Source: Batrachochytrium dendrobatidis JAM81
Lineage: Eukaryota > Chytridiomycota > Chytridiomycetes > Rhizophydiales
Direction of reading: 5' to 3'
NCBI RefSeq assembly: GCF_000203795.2
Contig: NW_006281118.1
Coordinates: 62,001 to 126,000 of the forward strand
Length of the DNA stretch: 64,000 bases
Each line of letters begins with the position of its first letter. Within the stretch, counting starts at the first letter, position 1. This document shows, in pieces, positions 22,832 through 36,661 of this stretch. Under the pieces are notes generated by a model. That model was not told the DNA's origin. It saw nothing but the letters and a program-made list of their open reading frames with translations, and did not search any database. A program made the position numbers and the translations under genes.

Positions 22832-25800
22832 ATGTCGTTGGTGTTGGCATCGCTGTTTAGCTTGCCCATCTCGCATAAATCTAATTCATTTACTTTTAAA
22901 AACAAGGCAGGAACATGTGCAGTATTTTATTATGACAGATGGGTTGATTATTGGATTCTAACATCATTTGAACTTGATATTAAAATATTCAATCGGACAT
23001 TCGCTCAACTCAGTCCGATTCTCTGTCATACACTCCCTTGGCAGTCGTTCGTACAGAATCCTTGTTTTGCTTGGCCATCGACTCTATTCTTTATCTTGTG
23101 TCCATCAATCATAAACAATTATCAGCTCAGGTCGAATTAGGTAATTTAATGAATTGTAATTCAGTCCTAATAACACTCTAAACTTTAAAAATTGCACTTG
23201 TCTGTTTCAACTGGATTTATAGATTGTAGGATTGACTGTCTTGGTGTGCATTCCTCTCGTCAGATCGCTGTTGTTGGAGATATTCTTGGTTCTATTCATT
23301 TTGTTCATCTTCTCTCGGGTCAGGTGTTTTATTCTCAGGCGTTGGTCAATCCCACTACGCTACAGCAATCCAATCTGGAAAATCAACATGTGTTTGCTTG
23401 TCTAGATCTGATATCTAACGAGTAAGTCTATTCGTTTAAATTGTTTCTATAATCGAGTTGACATCAACTGTATGTTTTTCAAATCAGAAATACAGATGAA
23501 GTGGTTGTTTCTTTGACATCTGGAACTCTCATGAGACTTTCTGGAATCGATTTTGCACTTGTTGAACAGTACTTGCTTGATGGCAACTTGGAAACTATTT
23601 CATCTACTGTAAGAGTTTTATTTCCTTGATGGTGGATGATTGGCGTTTACACATTAATTAAAATGTGGCATTTTTCATCTCAGATTCAACAACATGTCAA
23701 GGTGCAAACAATCAAGATTTCTGGAGAGTTGATGGATTCATTAAACTACGTTTTAGTGTCCAATCAGTTTATATACGCTTGTGGATCTGGTGCGTGCATT
23801 TATTTTGGAAAACCTCCTCAAACTCCAAATTACTGACTTGTTGTTGATAGGTTCTGCACCATTGACCATATGGACAAAACACCCTTCCATTCCAACAGCA
23901 TGTATCGACTCTGTTAAACGTGTTTTAAATGGATCAACTCTGATTTTTGCTGAGCTCGAATCTACATCTGGATACATTGCTACACTGGATACTACTGACC
24001 AGCTAACTTTATTTGACTCAAAAGTTTGGGTTGCCATAGGTCGTACACGCATCTCCAACGTTGTAGATATGTATTTTACTATCAATCCACTTGAGGATAT
24101 CAAAACTGTGCTTGTAGTCGTTTGTACTGATCAGCAGGAAACTCGGTTGATACTGCTTGATATACCTACACTTGACACAATTCAAAAATGCAATCTTCCA
24201 TCAACTTCAAAGCTGGTTAGACCGAGTTGTTCTGGCCAAAAAGTTGATACTTTAGAGTTGATATATGTGAACTATCCCATTGATTTAACAAGCGATTATA
24301 TCACACTGGATATTCAAATTGCTAAGCTTTCTCCTACAACATCACTTCAAAAGGTCAAGGAATTGATTTTTTCTGGCCAGCTTGACAAGGCAGAAGATAT
24401 GGCACAGGCTAATCATTTGGATATTCAGGTATGTTGAAAAACTATAGCTGTTTTATTTGATAATATCAACATGAAACTTGTCAAATTTGGCAATTAATGT
24501 ATTATGTTGATGCATTGCAATCTAGAGTCTATATAAACTACATATTGAATCACTATTGGCTGAAATGACAAGTGGATCTTCAAAAACAGATCTTGTTTCC
24601 GATGCTTTGTTGATTATGAATCATATCGAGGTATGGCGTCTGTTTTAATATATTGTGAGTTTGTATTTGGCCATTCATTGAATTCTGAAATGCGTTCTAC
24701 TCCACATAGGATGATTTTTTTATTGTCAACCATTGTCTTGAAGCAAAAGCACGGTCACTTGATGATGTGCAGCATTTTATAGAGTTTTGTCGCAGCAGAC
24801 TTGAAAAAAGTATGCTCAATTTAGAATCATCAGAAAAATTAAGCTCTCTTGCAGCTTATGTTGAGCAAATCACAAAGCGACTGGCGACATACATTTATTT
24901 GCACGAGTTTGATTTTGCTCAATGGATAGAATTTAAACAGCGGCCGATTTCTGAACTCATACGAGATGCAATTGCTGTAGGAGACTGCTCAAAAGCACTC
25001 ACGATTTGGAACCGTCACAGTACTGGTATGCTTTTGTAGATATGATTCAAGTTTATTGCATTTACTTGTGAATTAATATCAAACTTGAATACCACATTCA
25101 TCTTGATTTAGATCCAACGCTATGTGAAAGCATTGCTACAATTTTTCAAGATTTACCTGTAAACATGACTGTTTCAAACATAATTGTGCTGGTTCAAGAA
25201 TTCGAAAGACATATTACTACTACAGCTGAACGGTATAGAATATTTAGTTTTGAACTAGATTTGAAAGTCTCTTATTTTGAAAACATTGCTTACTCGTTCA
25301 TATTTTATTGTAGGAACCTTTTGAACCAATGGATAGTGGATCGGGCAAGACAGATTGAAGGTCAAACTGAACGTCCGCATGATGCATTAAAGTTTTTGAT
25401 ATCTCTTCAACAGCCGAATGCACAACTTCACCGGATCAAATACAGTACTACCGAGTGTTCACCGTGGAGATATGTCAAATCTATGCTTCATGACACTCAA
25501 AACAACTCTGATATCGAGCCTCATTCTAGTCTTCTTGAATTCCTTCAGCTACTTTCTAATTTAAAAGATCTTGCAAGTTTATGGGCAAGTACAGACATTA
25601 ATTTATCATTTTGGAATGTATCTCGTGTTATTATTTTGACCAACACATGGCAATTTTAAATCTACAATATAGGATGATCACAACATGCCGATATCACTAT
25701 CTGTTTATGAAAAAGAACAACCAATGAGCATCGGTAAGCTGTGTGCATTTTTGTTAATTTCATGCAACCTTGTTTTGTACACTCTTGAATGCAATTTAAC

Positions 25801-28800
25801 CTTTGATTTCAAATACAGCCATGTCTTTGGTGGATCGTGTTGCCGCTCCTGAGCTGATCCCATCTGCTATTGAAAAGCACATCAAACCATATCTTGCACG
25901 CCACGATGATATCACAGTCAAGGTGTTTCTTTCAGAGTATTGCACCACACTTATGGACTCATCTATTGGTATAGTTTAATTTATATGCATAGTATTTTAT
26001 CTTGGCTATGCAATATTTGCTTACACGAGTCATTTTATCATGCTTGAATTCAAATATATTATAGGTCAAGAACAGTCATTTCAAAGTATGCCAGTTTTGC
26101 ATTTGTTTGAAACTGGTTGATTTCTGGGTAGCTAATGTATTTATTTTGATTAGCCTGGGAACCAAGAGTATTGGCAATTGTTCCATTAATAGGCGATTCG
26201 AGTATTGAAAACGATATTATTTTGGAAATCATGCGACGTACAGGTATTCCATGGAGTGCTGACCTTGATATACATATTAAAAAGGCGAGTATTTATCTCG
26301 GATTGTGAAACTGGCATATCCGCTATCAGACGACATAGTTTATCATCCATTGAACCATCTAACATATTGTTTGGTAATACAGAGACTCAAGGACACCATG
26401 GTTCACAATCATCGCGATATTGTAGAGCAATTTCGACTGATCCAACTAAAGAGAATGATGCTCAAATATGATATTACTGTATTTAATATTGCCAATATGA
26501 GTTTAGCCAAACGTCTTTTAAGACATATCTGCAAGCAAACTGATCAGATCTCTGCTGTGGGCGATGCACTGCAAGTAGTCAAGGCATATCACAATCTTAC
26601 AAAAATGGATGCATATTTAATGAGAGCGCGATTCCTTGTTGCTGAAAACTTATTTGAAAGATGCGAGCTATTGTTATCTGTTGGAAGCGAAACTGCGGAC
26701 ACTGAAATCACACAAGACAAGGAGGCGCTTGATGATGAAAGTGATCAGCGACTTTCGTCGGCTGACCGAGCTTCACTTGTGACTCAATTACTTGGCTGGA
26801 TTTTGATCAAGCTAGACTATGCCATATCCCAACGTATGTAATGTGTTTGATTTATTCGAGTTGAAAGATAAACTTATTGACTTTGATTTTCTACTATTGC
26901 TTTTGATTCATGTCGATATTATAGAAAATGAATCGACTTTTACTACCATGCTGCAGGCTGGTATAATGATACACGGTATATTGACGCAACATCATATTTT
27001 TATCCATGACTTGCCCAGTGGCTTTGATTTTCGACGTGCTCAAAACCTCTATCGTGACTATAAACAAATGATCCACCCAAAATGCATCATGGATCCTTTA
27101 TTTGTTCAAACACTTCTTCAAGAGCATATTCAATTACAGTCATTTACGGACGGATCAGCTGCATTTGTAGATATCTATACATATGCCGATGCTCTTGGGA
27201 TTGATCGTCACGACACGCTTTGCCGATTGGCCATTCTTTTGACACAAGCCGATCAATTAGACCTTGCAATGCTTCTATGCAACGAACTCAACGATATTTA
27301 TCCTGGCTCAAAAACTGCTACGACATTTGCGACATGTTGTAAACTTATTCTGAACAACAATTACTTGCTGCAGTTTGATAAAGGGTCGGAGCATATTTTT
27401 AAACTGGCAAAACTGCTGGTTCAATTGGGACGTTTGGCTATAGCAAACAGTGATTCATCTGATTTGTCCAAGCACTTGGATTTGTTTAAAGATTTGGACT
27501 TGCTGTATCATATTGTTTTGCAGGGAGATATGGGTGCCTATCGTGCCTCACTGACCAAACGACGCCGAATCGGACCAACGGATGGTTTGGAGCAGTCAAC
27601 TAGCAATTATTCTAGAGGGAGTGGCTCTAGATCCGATTATGAATCAAACCATGCCAGAATTATACCCGTTGCACATGATCCAGTACCATATCAAGACGAA
27701 CGGTTTGGTTCAAGAATTTTTCATTCGTTCTATCATGAAACAGGACTTGTTTTGAATGCTCAAACAGCTCTTGAGCACGCAGTCATATTTGTTCAATCCA
27801 CTATTTCAATGAACGAAGCACTTGCACGAGAAATCAACGATCCTTTTGCCGATCATGTCGAGATGGTTGGAAAAGGGAAGCGCGCGAATGATCAAATTCC
27901 TGATCGACAGCTTGCTCACACGCACGGTCACCAACTGGTAGATATTTGTCTACAGCATCGGCAATATCAACTTGCAATTCGATTATCCCAACGTCTTATT
28001 GAGCTTTCTTACTCTCCACTTTCACAATCCATGGCATCATCAAATCAAGCTACTACTGCAGCAGCAGAATATATACTCCAAACGGAACACGCTCTCAAAA
28101 ATCTAGCAACCCAAATGCTTAGTGCCAAAGTCATTGATAAACACTATACTTTGGCTTGCTTGCTCAGTCTGCCAACCAAAATTGCATTTGACTCGTTCAA
28201 AAGTGGAATGGCGACCACAGGGAAAGATTTTGGACGATTAGAAAGAGTAGCTAAAGTGGGTGCCATGGCTGGATTAGTATGGTCTCAGCATGATTTCCAA
28301 GCAAATTGTCAACGATTGGCTGTGCATGCTGGATGGTGGCAAGAATTGCAGGTATTGGGTAAGCGTTTTGTTTTGATGGGCAAATAGATATTGTAAAATG
28401 GTTATTTTTGAAAACTGTATTAACACAAGTCATGCAGAAATCCCGTTTGATCAAGCAAAATACCAAGCAAGTGTCAATGGTGATTATCAGCGAGAGCTGA
28501 TACCACATATTTTGCAGAAAACTGATGGGGATCTTGAAACAACACTTGCATTTTCTCAATACTACCACATTGAAGGTTAGTTTTATCCATTTGTCATGCC
28601 TAGTACTGTTGGTAAAGTTGAATACATTGGCTGACATTTACAACCCATTTGATAGATGATTTTGTATACTTTCAACTCGTGAAACAGCAATTATACCATT
28701 TGACTGATACATTTGAATGCGCTGCTGGTGATACTCCTAAACATCATGTTTGCATTGCCAGTATCATGACTGACATTTCCAACAAAGAGAAATTCATTCA

Positions 28801-31800
28801 ATTGCTTATCAATGAATGTCTGTATCAGATCTCTGCTTACAACTATGAAGGCAAGTGCTACACATTCATAAATTTTATTTTTCAAATTGCTGGTGTGTAT
28901 CAAATAGCTTGGTAACCACTCTCCAATTGACTTTGATGTATACTCTAGACATTCGATTTATTAACGAGCAGATATTGAGAATCGATGCAAATCAAGGACA
29001 GGCGAAAAATGCCATACTTGTGCTAGATATTCTCAAATCCTATACGCGAATTGTTCCGCCTACTTTTGACGAGCTACTTTCCTGCTACAATGGTAGGAAT
29101 ACTGAATATTTTAGGATTATTATATTTAAAATGACAAAAATTGGAAAGGCTATGTTGACACTGGTTTTAATATTCTATTTAGCAACTACTTTGTCAACTT
29201 CCAGATCCACAGTACCTCCAGATATTTCAATTCTCAAAAAGGTACGATTTTGCTGTTTGAGTATAATCTGACTCGAAACTGTGTGATTTTTAAATTGACT
29301 ATTGACTTTTGTGTTGATTTTTAATCATGCATCATATATAGAAATTTTCCAGTAGCTACAAGCGACTTCCATTTCATATGCTTATCAAGGATCCATGGAC
29401 TGTTCTTGCACCTGAGATTTGCGACGTGTCGCTTGCACGATTAGTTCCAGTGTGTTATGTTTTAGATCTTGATCCAGATAAACTTCATCTCACGCTCATT
29501 TCAAGCAAGATTGCGCTGTTGGTAAGAAGTCATTGAAATCATTTCCAACTGTCGTTGTTCAATTTTAAAGCGGCTAATGTGTCAAATGGCTACCTGTTGT
29601 GGGCACATATATTCCTGTACACACTTATTGATACAATACATGCAATATATATGTTGATTACTTTGTAGAAATCACTTTCTTCTAGTGACCAAGACACGGT
29701 ATCTGTATTAGGAATCAAGTGTGCCGATTTCCGATCTCTTGTAAGCAAAATTAGAGACAGCGAACAAGCCGTCACTACAGCTGTTCTTGTGGGTGGAAGC
29801 TATCCATGTGGCACAGATCGAATTGCAATGTATAAGCTTGCCATACATTTGGCTGAGCGATGGTTGCTTGCAACAAAATCTGATTCTTCTGCCGAGGAAA
29901 CTACCAACAAAGTAGAAGTGACGATTGCTCGACTCAAAAAAATGGCAGTGCAAGCTGAGACCGAAGTCCAATTGAGAACAAATAAGCTTACCGAATTTCT
30001 ATCCATGGCACACTCGCCACTTGATCTCTGTGTTGCGTTGTATAAACATGGAGCTACAATGTCTGCTGCTCCTAGTAAGTTGATACAAACATGTCTATAC
30101 AAGAATACGACTAATGACTTGTATTTTTATTTTGCATACTTGATAGAATGTGATATCCATGACGTGATTGAAAAAATTGCCAAACGATCCTTGCTTAAAT
30201 TGGATGATATTCAAATGCTTGTTTTAATGGTAATTTGTTTGTAATCAAGTCATCTATATGTGTGCATATTGCTATTTAATCTACAAAAATCGTGACATGT
30301 CAAGATCTAACGTGCTTTATTTTTAAACACAATATATTGTATTCAATCGACTAGCGTTTGGTCAAGTTGGAAGTGCCTGAAGAAGATAAAGTATGTTTTT
30401 AAAGCTTCAATATCTGTATTCATGTTTATAATTGAATCCAAGCTAGTCATCAGTTCTAAACATATGTGCATGATATAGGAACAGGAGCAAGATTTACAAA
30501 ACCAAATACACTATTTATTTGAGCGCAACAGTCAACTTGGGTCTCAGTTGTTACTTCGTTTGGCATATCAGGTATACTAAAATCATGGCATGATTTAATA
30601 CACTTGTTGAAACTCCCGTCTGTGTTATCTATAATGAGTTTTAATCATTCCAACCCATTTTAACGCCATCTAAACGGTATAGTCTAGTACTAAAGTAGAC
30701 ACGTGGATGCGAGTGCGAGCATTATCGGCTTTAATACGACTAACCAAACAGTCAGATATGGAAGAAATGTCCAAAAAGGGAGTATGGTAAGCCGCTTTAC
30801 TCTAACATGTAAAGTATGGTGCTAAACTAAACCGTTGTGCTTTGTAACATGTTAGGCATTACATGCAAATGACCATGTATCTCAAGGAATTTCAAGATCT
30901 GAATATTGTGCAATCACTTCAAGATTTTGATCAATGCAATAAGGGTGCGTTTGTGCAATCTCTTTGGCTTAGTCATCGAAACAGCGTCAAAGTATGTCGT
31001 CTCAAACCTGCCCAGTTTAATTGCGCTGCCAATGTTTTTTGTATTTATAATTTTGATTCGTGGTTTCATACTAATTTTTAAAAATTATATCTGTGGTGTA
31101 CTACTTAGGGTCTTCGACTCATTTGCAAAATATGTATCGATTACATGATTATGGACGGAGAACTACTTTACAATGTTTTTTTGCAATTAGAGCAACACCA
31201 GGACGTAAGTGGATCATGGTGGTAATATTTATAGTTGTCTATGTAATATCTATAATTCACTGAGCTTTTATTGTTGTAACTATTCGACTAGCATGCGTTT
31301 GTGTTGAATATGCTAGAGACACTTGTGCAAATCCCTTCGATTGCCATTCTGGGGTGGGTGAGAGGGCTTTGGGTAAACACATGGCAAATATCCATAAGCA
31401 ATTGGTTTTTAAACCTCGGTAAGAAAATCACACCTAAAATGATTCCACACATTGCTCATATACAGCAATCTATCTTGCCGGCCTGTAAAATTATTTTACT
31501 AACTTTATGGTTGCTCATATTAGCTGATGCAAATCGAGCGAAAATTCTCGAGTTTCAAAATCTCTTGTCATTGTATATCAAGTCACCTTATAGTTCTTTG
31601 TGTCACCTTGAGCAACTGATTGGTGATCTATTACAAACGGCCTTTAGTTTGGAATCCAGGTTTTTTGCCATCATTCTTCTTGGACATCTTCCTACTTCGT
31701 TTGATAGTAGGGACAAAACCATTCGGGTATGCATGTTTAACACTGCAGCCATAATTTGCTGTTTTTGTCTGTTGATGAACATCAAAACAACCAAATGATT

Positions 31801-32443
31801 CATTGTTAACAGTTTGATTGTAAATGGTATTAGAATGTGATGTCAGGATTGGATGGCTCGAATCTTATCAGTCTTTTAGATACGCTGAATCTGGTACCAA
31901 ATGGAACTGTTTATCCAAATCTAGACACAACAACATTGGTGTATGCTCAAAAAACAGTAATTCCTCAAATCATGCATGTTTTAAACTCTCGACACTTGTT
32001 TGTATTACTGGCCGCGTCGCAACACCTTGAATCGTTTGTCAAGTATGTTGTGCAGACAGATCAAGTTACTGCACTGCTACTGGCGTCGATAAAGAGTGGA
32101 AGGTAAGAAACCAGCACAATGCATGTTAGTCTATATGAAGCTGAACTAAAGTCGGGATGATTTTAAAGATTGCAGTCATGCATGGTAAAATATCACGTAT
32201 AATCGCTAATAGCATACATGATGTATTTGTTGTAGAGAAATGGATGCATTCAAAGTTCTTGACATGTACTGTGCATTTCATGGGTTACATCACCAGGTGG
32301 ATAGCATTGCAGAGCGGGATAACACAACAAGGGAGATTGCAATGCTGCACTGTTATGCTGAGACGCATGCAGATGAGCTTGGTGATGATGCGGAATGGAT
32401 GATACAGCAAATGGATAACAAAATGGATAGCGAAACAGAATAA
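22832..32443 (+). CDS. KNTC1: kinetochore-associated protein 1 (ROD), RZZ complex subunit
   Basis: Large scaffold subunit of the Rod-Zw10-Zwilch complex, which recruits Spindly/dynein and Mad1-Mad2 at unattached kinetochores. A 31-exon model sums to 6834 nt, about 2277 aa, close to the human length of about 2200. Exons start at 22832, 23230, 23488, 23684, 23851, 24526, 24710, 25112, 25314, 25673, 25819, 26065, 26154, 26383, 26925, 28438, 28656, 28949, 29183, 29342, 29669, 30147, 30355, 30479, 30683, 30856, 31109, 31292, 31524, 31834 and 32236. Residues 1-430 are beta-rich (IAVVGDILGSIHFVHLLSGQ), fitting the N-terminal propeller; the rest is helical. Diagnostic stretches are GIPWSADLDIHIK, then VEQFRLIQLKRMMLKYDIT and DALQVVKAYHNL, and later YKRLPFHMLIKDPWTVLAPE. 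Three introns appear to use GC donors (after 25584, 26284 and 28850). Exon boundaries near 31418-31524 are least certain. Confidence 0.85.
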
Positions 32444-32582
32444 TAAATCTGAAATAGTAAAATATCAATTTAACATTTTACAGTCTGATGCCATCAGAAT
32501 GATTTCAAACATGCTGAAATTGGCTTGAAATCCAAATAAATATTATGCGTTCTCATTCGATTTGTCTTTAGCTCACCACTTC

Positions 32583-33369
32583 ATGTCACAACAGACTCTT
32601 GATGAATTCCAGCGTGGTAAACGACCTGAGAAGTCGTTGCATGCGTCTCTGCTGTTTCCTGAAATAGCTCGTAAACTATCGGACAACCCCACTCTTTTAG
32701 GAAACTTGTCTGGTCTCTTTATTGTCACTGTTCTCAAGCGAGGAGAGAAAAAGGACGATTGGTGGGTTAAGCTCATGTTGAAATAGACTTTAGTATTGAC
32801 ATCCTGGTGGTTGAGCCTGATTCGATGTTATTGTCGTTGTTATATGAACCAATCCTACCAAGAATATATGCCTTACTACATGGGTCTATTTTTAAACTTG
32901 TGCAACTTTGAATGTTCATGCAGCTTCAATCTCTCTCATCTATACTGTCGTATCTGGTCATCTCTTGTCTTGTTATGCTTCCTATTGGCTTTCCATTTGC
33001 GTATAATCTGCTGTATTGCAACTTACTTTTTAATATGCATGATTCTCTAATAGGTACCTACTGTTCCGTGGTCAAGATGCTAAACCTCTGATTTCTCAAA
33101 CTCGTCCGAGTCTTCCACAGCTCAAGGGAAATGAAAAGCCTCTTCCAATGGTAGCTGTAGAGATCGAGGATCGAGACATCTACAAGTTCATTACAGGAGG
33201 CATGCACGGTCTCAAAGCTCTGACTCAAAACCGAGTCAAGATTGCTGGCGATCTATTGCTCGCTCAGCAGCTCGAAGAAGTGTTTTATAAAACAGGTGGT
33301 GTGGATCAAGTGAGAGCATTTATGGAAAAGGCTGCATCCAGGGATGCCAACACTCGATCAAAGCTGTAA
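32583..33369 (+). CDS. SCP2 sterol-binding-domain protein
   Basis: Small lipid-binding protein of the SCP2 fold, about 164 aa in two exons (32583-32761 and 33054-33369), joined in phase as DDW/YLLFRG. The order of elements fits the family: an N-terminal helix (IARKLSDNPTL), strand GLFIVTVLKRGE, WYLLFRGQDAKPLI, the middle strand MVAVEIEDRDIYKFITGGMHGLKALTQNRVKIAGD, and closing helices. There is no clear C-terminal peroxisomal SKL signal (it ends RSKL, and an SKL tripeptide is in fact the last three residues), so peroxisomal import by PTS1 is plausible. An ATG earlier than 32583 was not found in frame. Confidence 0.8.
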
Positions 33370-33465
33370 CGAGTTGTTGAATTATAAATGAACCTTTTGA
33401 ATAATACTTGGTTTATAAACTATTTGATGGTTTGGTTTAAATCTATCCATCAGATCATGTCTAAC

Positions 33466-33821
33466 TACAACCGTATTCACGTAAAATGAGACTAAATAAG
33501 GGGACAATATATATAATAAACAGCTAGTCTTGCGAAATGATTGATAGTTCACATCATATTGACTGGACATTGTTATCTTTTGGTGTGTTGGTTTGCTAGT
33601 TTCTTGTGACAAACAATTGAACTAGAACACGAGTTTTTGATACCAGTTGAATCAATATCTGGCAATCGTACAACTACCAAAACAAGCGAGTTTCGGATCA
33701 AAACCACAGTTTGAATTATGATCGTTGTGTTGATTGAATGTTTACCAAACCAACGAAGATCCAATCCTTGTTTGTTCCAAGGTCCCGACTGCAAGATAAT
33801 GCTTCATTGACGTGAATGCAG
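33466..33821 (-). mobile_element. MITE-like element, copy 2 of an inverted pair (356 bp)
   Basis: This is a near-identical inverted copy of 14347-14705. The left edge is ACCGTATTCACGTAAAATG and the right edge TTGACGTGAATGCAG, imperfect inverted repeats. It contains no plausible gene. It sits between the SCP2 gene and the start (33981) of the helical-repeat protein gene. Confidence 0.75.
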
Positions 33822-33980
33822 ACTCTAAATGGATTACAAAAATTAAATTATTTTTTCCGTCAAGCTATAACTCCATCAGGTACGAATACTTGAAGCCTTG
33901 TTGCAGTATTGTTAATAAACTAATATGGCTTAATGTATTGAAAACTTACAATTGTACTGTTTTTATTGACCATGCCTTAG

Positions 33981-35741
33981 ATGCTTGTTTGTAAATGTCA
34001 CAATCTTGTATCCAGCATTTTACACAAAACAAACTTGATGGAAAGAACTTCCATTCCATCACTTGTGGTATTCATATACACAAGATTTCGCACCTATTCC
34101 AACAATAATCAACAAACATACCATACTCGAATGGATACAATCAGTACTCTGCTGCAAAACATTAAACATGATGACAACTATAAAAGCACCCAGGTCATCA
34201 ACTCTGCAAAACCTGGTCCAGATCCTTCTGATCGTAGTAAACATCTCGCTCATGGAATTCGATCTAGTAATTACTCACTTTCGAGTAATGTATATTTACA
34301 AAATCAGTCCAATAATCTTATTCAGTCATTGACAAATGCTATTTCGAAACATCACCATTCAGCCGCATACAGCATCTACACTGATTTGGTAAAGCACACT
34401 CCTGATTTGCTAACCAATATACCCATCAGAGCATACTTTGACTTGATCAAAATTACACTGACTGGCGATGTTCAAAGTTTGTCAGGATATACAACCACAC
34501 AGCGATCGCAACAAGCACTGTCAGTTCATGAGCACATGTCTTTGATAGTCAATCCTAAACAACCAGATATACTGTTTTACGCAGGATTGATTTGTATCTA
34601 TGCCAAAAACAATGATATTCCAGCCATCGAAACAACTCTGGCACAAGTACACCGATCCAAGCTTGACTTTAATACAGCTGATATTTTACCAATGTTGATT
34701 CGCGCTTATCTATTATCTGGCCAACCTTTGCGAAGCTTGGAGTATTTTAAGCGGTATTGCATAATAGACGCAACTGCTAAACCTTTCAATCATCTCATAA
34801 AATCATATTCGCTTTTAAATGACGAACAAGGAATTCAGGATACTCTTGATAGTATGCGCAAACAAGAGATCTTGAAGGACTCGACGACCTACCACATTCT
34901 TGCAATGCATTACTATAAAAAAAAGGATTTTCAAGCTATAGGAAAATACATTAACGAATCTGAAGCGCATTCATCAGCATCAAAGCATCGTACTGGCTGG
35001 GATTCTATGTCAAAACTGAAACTTCGGTTTGCAGTCACATCTCAAAACTGGTACAAGGCGTTGCAGATTATTAAAAAAGCCGAAATCTTTAGCACTTGCA
35101 TTCCAAAAGAACTGGAAGGTGATATCATCACTGCGTATGCATTTGGAATCCAAAACGACGTTGGATTGTTGCTAAGCACGTATTGTTCTAGTATCTCAAC
35201 TGCTGGTCCACTTCAATCAAACATAGATTCAATTGTAGCACATCGACTTGGATCTGCTACCAATAGTAAGGTTTTGAAATCTCTCTATAGTGCGGCCAAC
35301 GAATGTAAAACTCCAATCGTTCATGTATTGACTGGTATTGCAAATGGGTACATTGAGCAAGATGATATTGTGTCTGCCAACCTAATCATGAATGAGATTT
35401 CCGCTCGTGAGCATCAAATTCCTATCGTTTTGCAACGTAAATTAGCATGGAAGCATCTTATCATCTGCGATACTGACGGTATATTTGATTGGCTGGATAA
35501 ATTTGAGCAATCCCAAGAGATATTTGATTACTCATTTTGGTATAATGTAATGAAATGGACTCTCCAAACCCAATCTGCTGAAACAGTCGATAAAGTCGCT
35601 TCCCGCATTCAAAAATACATTAATGAGGATACTAGTTCGATTGTAAATTCTATACGCCATCGACTTGTTATTTCTGGTATAAATCCTCTGCCACAAACTA
35701 CTACTTTGAATCATGATTTAGACCTCATAAATGAAAAATAA
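33981..35741 (+). CDS. mitochondrial helical-repeat (PPR-like) protein
   Basis: Single-exon gene of 586 codons. The N-terminus is basic and hydroxylated with few acids (SILHKTNLMERTSIP, YTRFRTYSNNNQQTYHTR), as expected for a mitochondrial targeting sequence. From about residue 195 onward the protein is built of helical pairs that resemble degenerate pentatricopeptide repeats: PDILFYAGLICIYAKNNDIP, then NTADILPMLIRAYLLSGQPL, KPFNHLIKSYSLLNDEQGIQ, and DSTTYHILAMHYYKKKDFQA. This suggests an organelle RNA-binding protein. The exact orthologue is not recognised and repeat boundaries were judged by eye. Confidence 0.65.
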   Translation: MLVCKCHNLVSSILHKTNLMERTSIPSLVVFIYTRFRTYSNNNQQTYHTRMDTISTLLQNIKHDDNYKSTQVINSAKPGPDPSDRSKHLAHGIRSSNYSLSSNVYLQNQSNNLIQSLTNAISKHHHSAAYSIYTDLVKHTPDLLTNIPIRAYFDLIKITLTGDVQSLSGYTTTQRSQQALSVHEHMSLIVNPKQPDILFYAGLICIYAKNNDIPAIETTLAQVHRSKLDFNTADILPMLIRAYLLSGQPLRSLEYFKRYCIIDATAKPFNHLIKSYSLLNDEQGIQDTLDSMRKQEILKDSTTYHILAMHYYKKKDFQAIGKYINESEAHSSASKHRTGWDSMSKLKLRFAVTSQNWYKALQIIKKAEIFSTCIPKELEGDIITAYAFGIQNDVGLLLSTYCSSISTAGPLQSNIDSIVAHRLGSATNSKVLKSLYSAANECKTPIVHVLTGIANGYIEQDDIVSANLIMNEISAREHQIPIVLQRKLAWKHLIICDTDGIFDWLDKFEQSQEIFDYSFWYNVMKWTLQTQSAETVDKVASRIQKYINEDTSSIVNSIRHRLVISGINPLPQTTTLNHDLDLINEK

Positions 35742-36111
35742 TACAGTTGATTTTAAAATTTACAAGCGCATGTACATCAATAGTTATAATTGAATTCAAC
35801 CAGAATTGTCGTATTACTGTGGTGTCGAGTTTAAATCTATAGCGTGATTTGAATCCCGAGTATTGCAAAACCCATGCATTACACATTTGCGCATCTCATG
35901 GCATGTTAACCCACAATTAGTATACATATTCGTGTAAACATCATACCGCCTATCTGGTTTATATATACACTAAAAGTTTAATTCAAAATTGTATATGCTA
36001 ATCCAAAACACGCAACACATGACAAATCAGGTCTATAACCAGTTGTCATGCCATTTCGATCAGCTAGTATACAGTTGGATGTCAAGCATACAGTTATATT
36101 GATCATAATAC

Positions 36112-36597
36112 AACTGTATTCACGTAAAATGAAACACTCATCAGTGTCAAAATACATGTTGCACAATAAGATTGACACCAGTCAAACATGGCACTGAGCG
36201 TTTATGATTGTGGCATTTGGACTTGTTAGCAAAGTTTGGTATTGCTGGTTTGTGCTGATTCGTGCTGATTCGTGTACAAAAATACAGATCAATTGTTCAT
36301 ATTCCTATTTCAATACATTCCACATCTCTGACATGTTTTTAATCGCCGACATTTTTTTATATCCAAGATTTAAAGTGAACATTGAGTGATTGCATGCAGA
36401 TGGTTGCATTACTGACATGGTTTTTAAAGTAGAACAGTAGAACGTATCTGATATCAAGATACAACCGAGTTTCTATAGAAAAAAGGAATCGATTTGCAGC
36501 AGGAAAACAACGAGTATTTAACAAATGGTTATTGCGGAGTAAAACAGAGACATTGATCACGATATACAGAGGTTGATTATACGTGAATACGGCAGTA
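36112..36597. mobile_element. MITE-like unit inside duplication copy 1
   Basis: Inverted terminal motifs ACTGTATTCACGTAAAATG (36113) and TATACGTGAATACGGCAGT (to about 36597) bound a 486-bp non-coding unit. It shares the internal segment AGATTGACACCAGTCAAAC (36169) with the element at 12833-13463. The tRNA-Leu gene begins 65 bp beyond its right end. Confidence 0.55.
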
Positions 36598-36661
36598 ACA
36601 GAGTGCAAGAACAAGTTGATTATCAAGGTATGTTCTGGATGGAGTGCAAAAAAGTAAAAAG

